Shown one piece after another: positions 42,992 through 44,539 of a DNA stretch of 44,539 nucleotides. How positions within the stretch are numbered: position 1 is the first letter of the stretch; every line of letters begins with the position of its first letter. The stretch is from Chloroflexota bacterium (GTDB lineage: Bacteria; Chloroflexota; Anaerolineae; Anaerolineales; Anaerolineaceae). The DNA lies in assembly GCA_021372725.1 (NCBI GenBank), contig JAJFTV010000076.1:1-44539 (forward strand), given 5' to 3'. Below the pieces are notes generated by a model. The model ran no database searches. It was not told where the DNA came from and saw only the letters and a program-made list of their open reading frames with translations. The position numbers and the translations under genes were made by a program.

Positions 42992-43010
42992 GGGCGGATC
43001 CCTCACTGCG
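42992..43010 (+). repeat. Solo repeat-arm copy D
   Basis: Identical over 19 bp to 42477-42495 and in the same orientation, continuing into TTCGGGAGGACAAG, which resembles the outer end of element I and II arms. No matching inverted partner is found nearby. Confidence 0.75.
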
Positions 43011-43225
43011 TTCGGGAGGACAAGATTGAATAATGCCGTATTTGTCCTTGCTACATGTCCACCAAAAATCTTACAAGAGAATATGATAGCATCAAGTTCA
43101 TTATCGAAATTACCCGCTTTTGCAATAAAATTATGAAAAGATAAAAGAAGTATCCGGTCAATTGCAATGCCTGGAGACATATCTAAATCTTTTAAGCAAA
43201 AAGTTAATCTTGATCAGGCAGGCTT

Positions 43226-43846
43226 ATGAAACGAATTTGCGTTTTTTGCGGCTCCAGCCCTGGAGCAAATCCGGCTTTTATGAAAGCTGCTGAAGAATTG
43301 GGCACGCTGCTGGCCGTCAGAAAAATCGGGCTGATTTATGGGGGAAGCGGGTTTGGCTTAATGGGCGCGATTTCACGAGCAGCCATCCAGGCTGGAGGAG
43401 AGGTGATAGGCGTTATCCCCCGCGCGATGGTTGAAAAAGGCGTCGAAAGTCATGGGCTGACGGATGTCAGGATGGTCAGCGACATGCACGAACGCAAATC
43501 TCTTATGGCCTCGCTCGCGGATGGCTTCATCGCACTCCCCGGCGGATATGGAACATTGGAGGAAATCTTCGAGGTGATCACCTGGGCGCAGCTTGGTTAT
43601 CATAACAAACCGTGCGGATTTCTCAACATCGCCGGGTATTATGATCACCTGTTCGAGTTCCTGCAGCATGGCAGTCAACAGGGATTTATCGATGCAGCGC
43701 ATTTGGAGATGGTGCTGTGGGATGAAACACCTTCCTTACTGTTGGATCGATTCCTTCTGTACCGCCCGCCGGAGGTGGACAAGCTGGCCTCCGCTGCAAA
43801 GAAAACCGCCGGGTATAATCACCAAAACGGAATTCATTCACATTGA
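43226..43846 (+). CDS. LOG family protein (cytokinin riboside 5'-monophosphate phosphoribohydrolase-like)
   Basis: A 206-residue Rossmann-like protein of the TIGR00730/LOG family. It begins RICVFCGSSPGANPAF, has LIYGGSGFGLMGAISRAA and the signature PGGYGTLEEIFEV with the catalytic glutamate, plus a preceding conserved Arg in MHERKSLM. LOG enzymes cut ribose-5-phosphate from nucleoside monophosphates such as AMP or N6-modified AMP; bacterial members are often nucleotide hydrolases of uncertain role. AGGCAGG lies just before the ATG. The epimerase-like gene follows 69 bp later on the same strand. Confidence 0.9.
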   Translation: MKRICVFCGSSPGANPAFMKAAEELGTLLAVRKIGLIYGGSGFGLMGAISRAAIQAGGEVIGVIPRAMVEKGVESHGLTDVRMVSDMHERKSLMASLADGFIALPGGYGTLEEIFEVITWAQLGYHNKPCGFLNIAGYYDHLFEFLQHGSQQGFIDAAHLEMVLWDETPSLLLDRFLLYRPPEVDKLASAAKKTAGYNHQNGIHSH

Positions 43847-43915
43847 TGATTCCCCAATGTCAAACTGGTTTACAATTGCATCTGCTTAAAAATCAAAAAT
43901 TGCGGGAGAAAACTG

Positions 43916-44539
43916 ATGAAAATCCTGGTTATCGGCGGAACGAGGTTTCTCGGGCGGGCTGCAGTGGAAGCGGTACTGGCAGCCGGGCATAAAGTAACAC
44001 TTTTCAATCGCGGTGTATCCAATCCCTCACTCTATCCGCAGGTCGAAACGATCATTGGCGACCGGAGCATGGACTTAAGCCTATTAAAAGGCCGCTCATG
44101 GGATGCGGTGATTGACACCTGTGGATATGTTCCCCGGGTTGTCAGGATGTCGGCCAGCGCGTTGTCAGGTTCTGTGGGGCATTACACATTCATCTCCACT
44201 ATTTCGGTTTACAGCGAAACCTGGAAAACAGGCATCGATGAGAACGGTGTGCTGGGGGTATTGGAGGATGAGACGACCGAGGAGATCACCGGTGGAGCGT
44301 ATGGCCCGCTGAAGGCGCTTTGCGAACAGGCGGCTGAAGATGCCATGCCCGGACGTGTGTTGACCATCCGCCCAGGCCTGATTGTTGGGCCGCATGATCC
44401 CACCGACCGTTTTACCTATTGGCCGGTGCGTGTCGCCCAGGGCGGCGAGGTACTTGCACCGGACAGCCCGGATTATAAATGTCAGGTAATCGACGTTCGC
44501 GACCTGGCAGAGTGGAACATCCGCATGATCGAAGCAGGC
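43916..44539 (+). CDS. NAD-dependent epimerase/dehydratase family protein (3' end outside window)
   Basis: An open frame of 208 codons reaching the window edge. It begins MKILVIGGTRFLGRAAVEAV, with the dinucleotide-binding GGTRFLG loop of atypical extended SDRs, then VIDTCGYVPRVVRMSA, FISTISVY and LTIRPGLIVGPHDPTDRF, all typical of the epimerase/isoflavone-reductase-like branch. The catalytic YxxxK is replaced by YGPLK (in GGAYGPLKALCE), which still supplies Tyr and Lys. GGGAG lies nine bases before the ATG. Substrate unknown; the C-terminal part is not in the window. Confidence 0.88.
   Translation, partial: MKILVIGGTRFLGRAAVEAVLAAGHKVTLFNRGVSNPSLYPQVETIIGDRSMDLSLLKGRSWDAVIDTCGYVPRVVRMSASALSGSVGHYTFISTISVYSETWKTGIDENGVLGVLEDETTEEITGGAYGPLKALCEQAAEDAMPGRVLTIRPGLIVGPHDPTDRFTYWPVRVAQGGEVLAPDSPDYKCQVIDVRDLAEWNIRMIEAG

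Larger units (their letters stand above)
42356..43225. other. 870-bp gene-free region rich in short repeats
   Basis: No reading frame here has family-like sequence. The stretch contains element II (42655-42843) and two solo copies of its conserved right-arm sequence (42477-42495, 42992-43010). It looks like an accumulation site for small repeat elements. Confidence 0.6.

Noticed and set aside
1..44539. tRNA genes and CRISPR arrays
   Set aside because: No T-loop-like GGTTCRAATCC within a foldable cloverleaf and no regularly spaced direct repeats were found by eye; a tRNAscan-SE or CRISPR search would settle it.

Overview
The window looks like chromosome from a strictly or mainly anaerobic, peptide- and amino-acid-using bacterium, most likely a member of the Chloroflexota (Anaerolineae-like). 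The grounds are indirect. There is a bacterial Elp3 with both radical-SAM and acetyltransferase halves, an oxygen-sensitive class III ribonucleotide reductase with its activase, a large set of cytoplasmic peptidases, and mid-range GC. No rRNA, tRNA, CRISPR array, phage gene or intact insertion sequence was seen.

Layout, left to right. 1-832: the start of a DUF4143-type ATPase with a nested-palindrome promoter region. 968-6265 (minus): M20 peptidase and purB, then a PiT phosphate transporter with its DUF47 partner, then a diverged PlsY-like membrane protein. 6576-8683 (plus): a lipoprotein and a 14-helix drug exporter. 8847-17169 (plus): four tandem S9 (acylaminoacyl/prolyl-oligopeptidase) paralogues. 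17145-19647: a Trm9-like methyltransferase and Elp3, divergent and 19 bp apart. 20000-23480 (plus): acyl carrier protein, SDR reductase, AMP-forming ligase and an M19 dipeptidase. 23555-28041 (minus): LysM lipoprotein, two glycosyltransferases and an MFS protein. 28099-30280 (plus): HpcH/HpaI aldolase, a truncated carbamoylase and an M42 aminopeptidase. 30450-33703 (minus): YgiQ-type radical SAM protein and an M81 (MlrC-like) peptidase. 34144-35535 (plus): a MATE transporter behind a long structured leader. 35835-41471 (minus): MntP, NrdG, NrdD and MetE. MetE sits under a cobalamin riboswitch and terminator. 41840 to the end: a GNAT acetyltransferase, an 870-bp repeat-rich gap, a LOG-family protein and a partial NAD-dependent epimerase.

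The functional themes are intracellular peptide breakdown (S9 x4, M20, M19, M42, M81), wobble-uridine tRNA modification (Elp3 plus Trm9-like), a small carrier-protein acyl pathway, and anaerobic DNA-precursor synthesis. The points most worth a second look are: the Elp3/Trm9-like pair as a possible bacterial route to mcm5U34; the unassigned promoter-aptamer-terminator leader before the MATE gene; the short inverted-repeat elements with interchangeable palindromic cores; the ACP-SDR-ligase cassette; and the PlsY paralogue with an altered catalytic motif.
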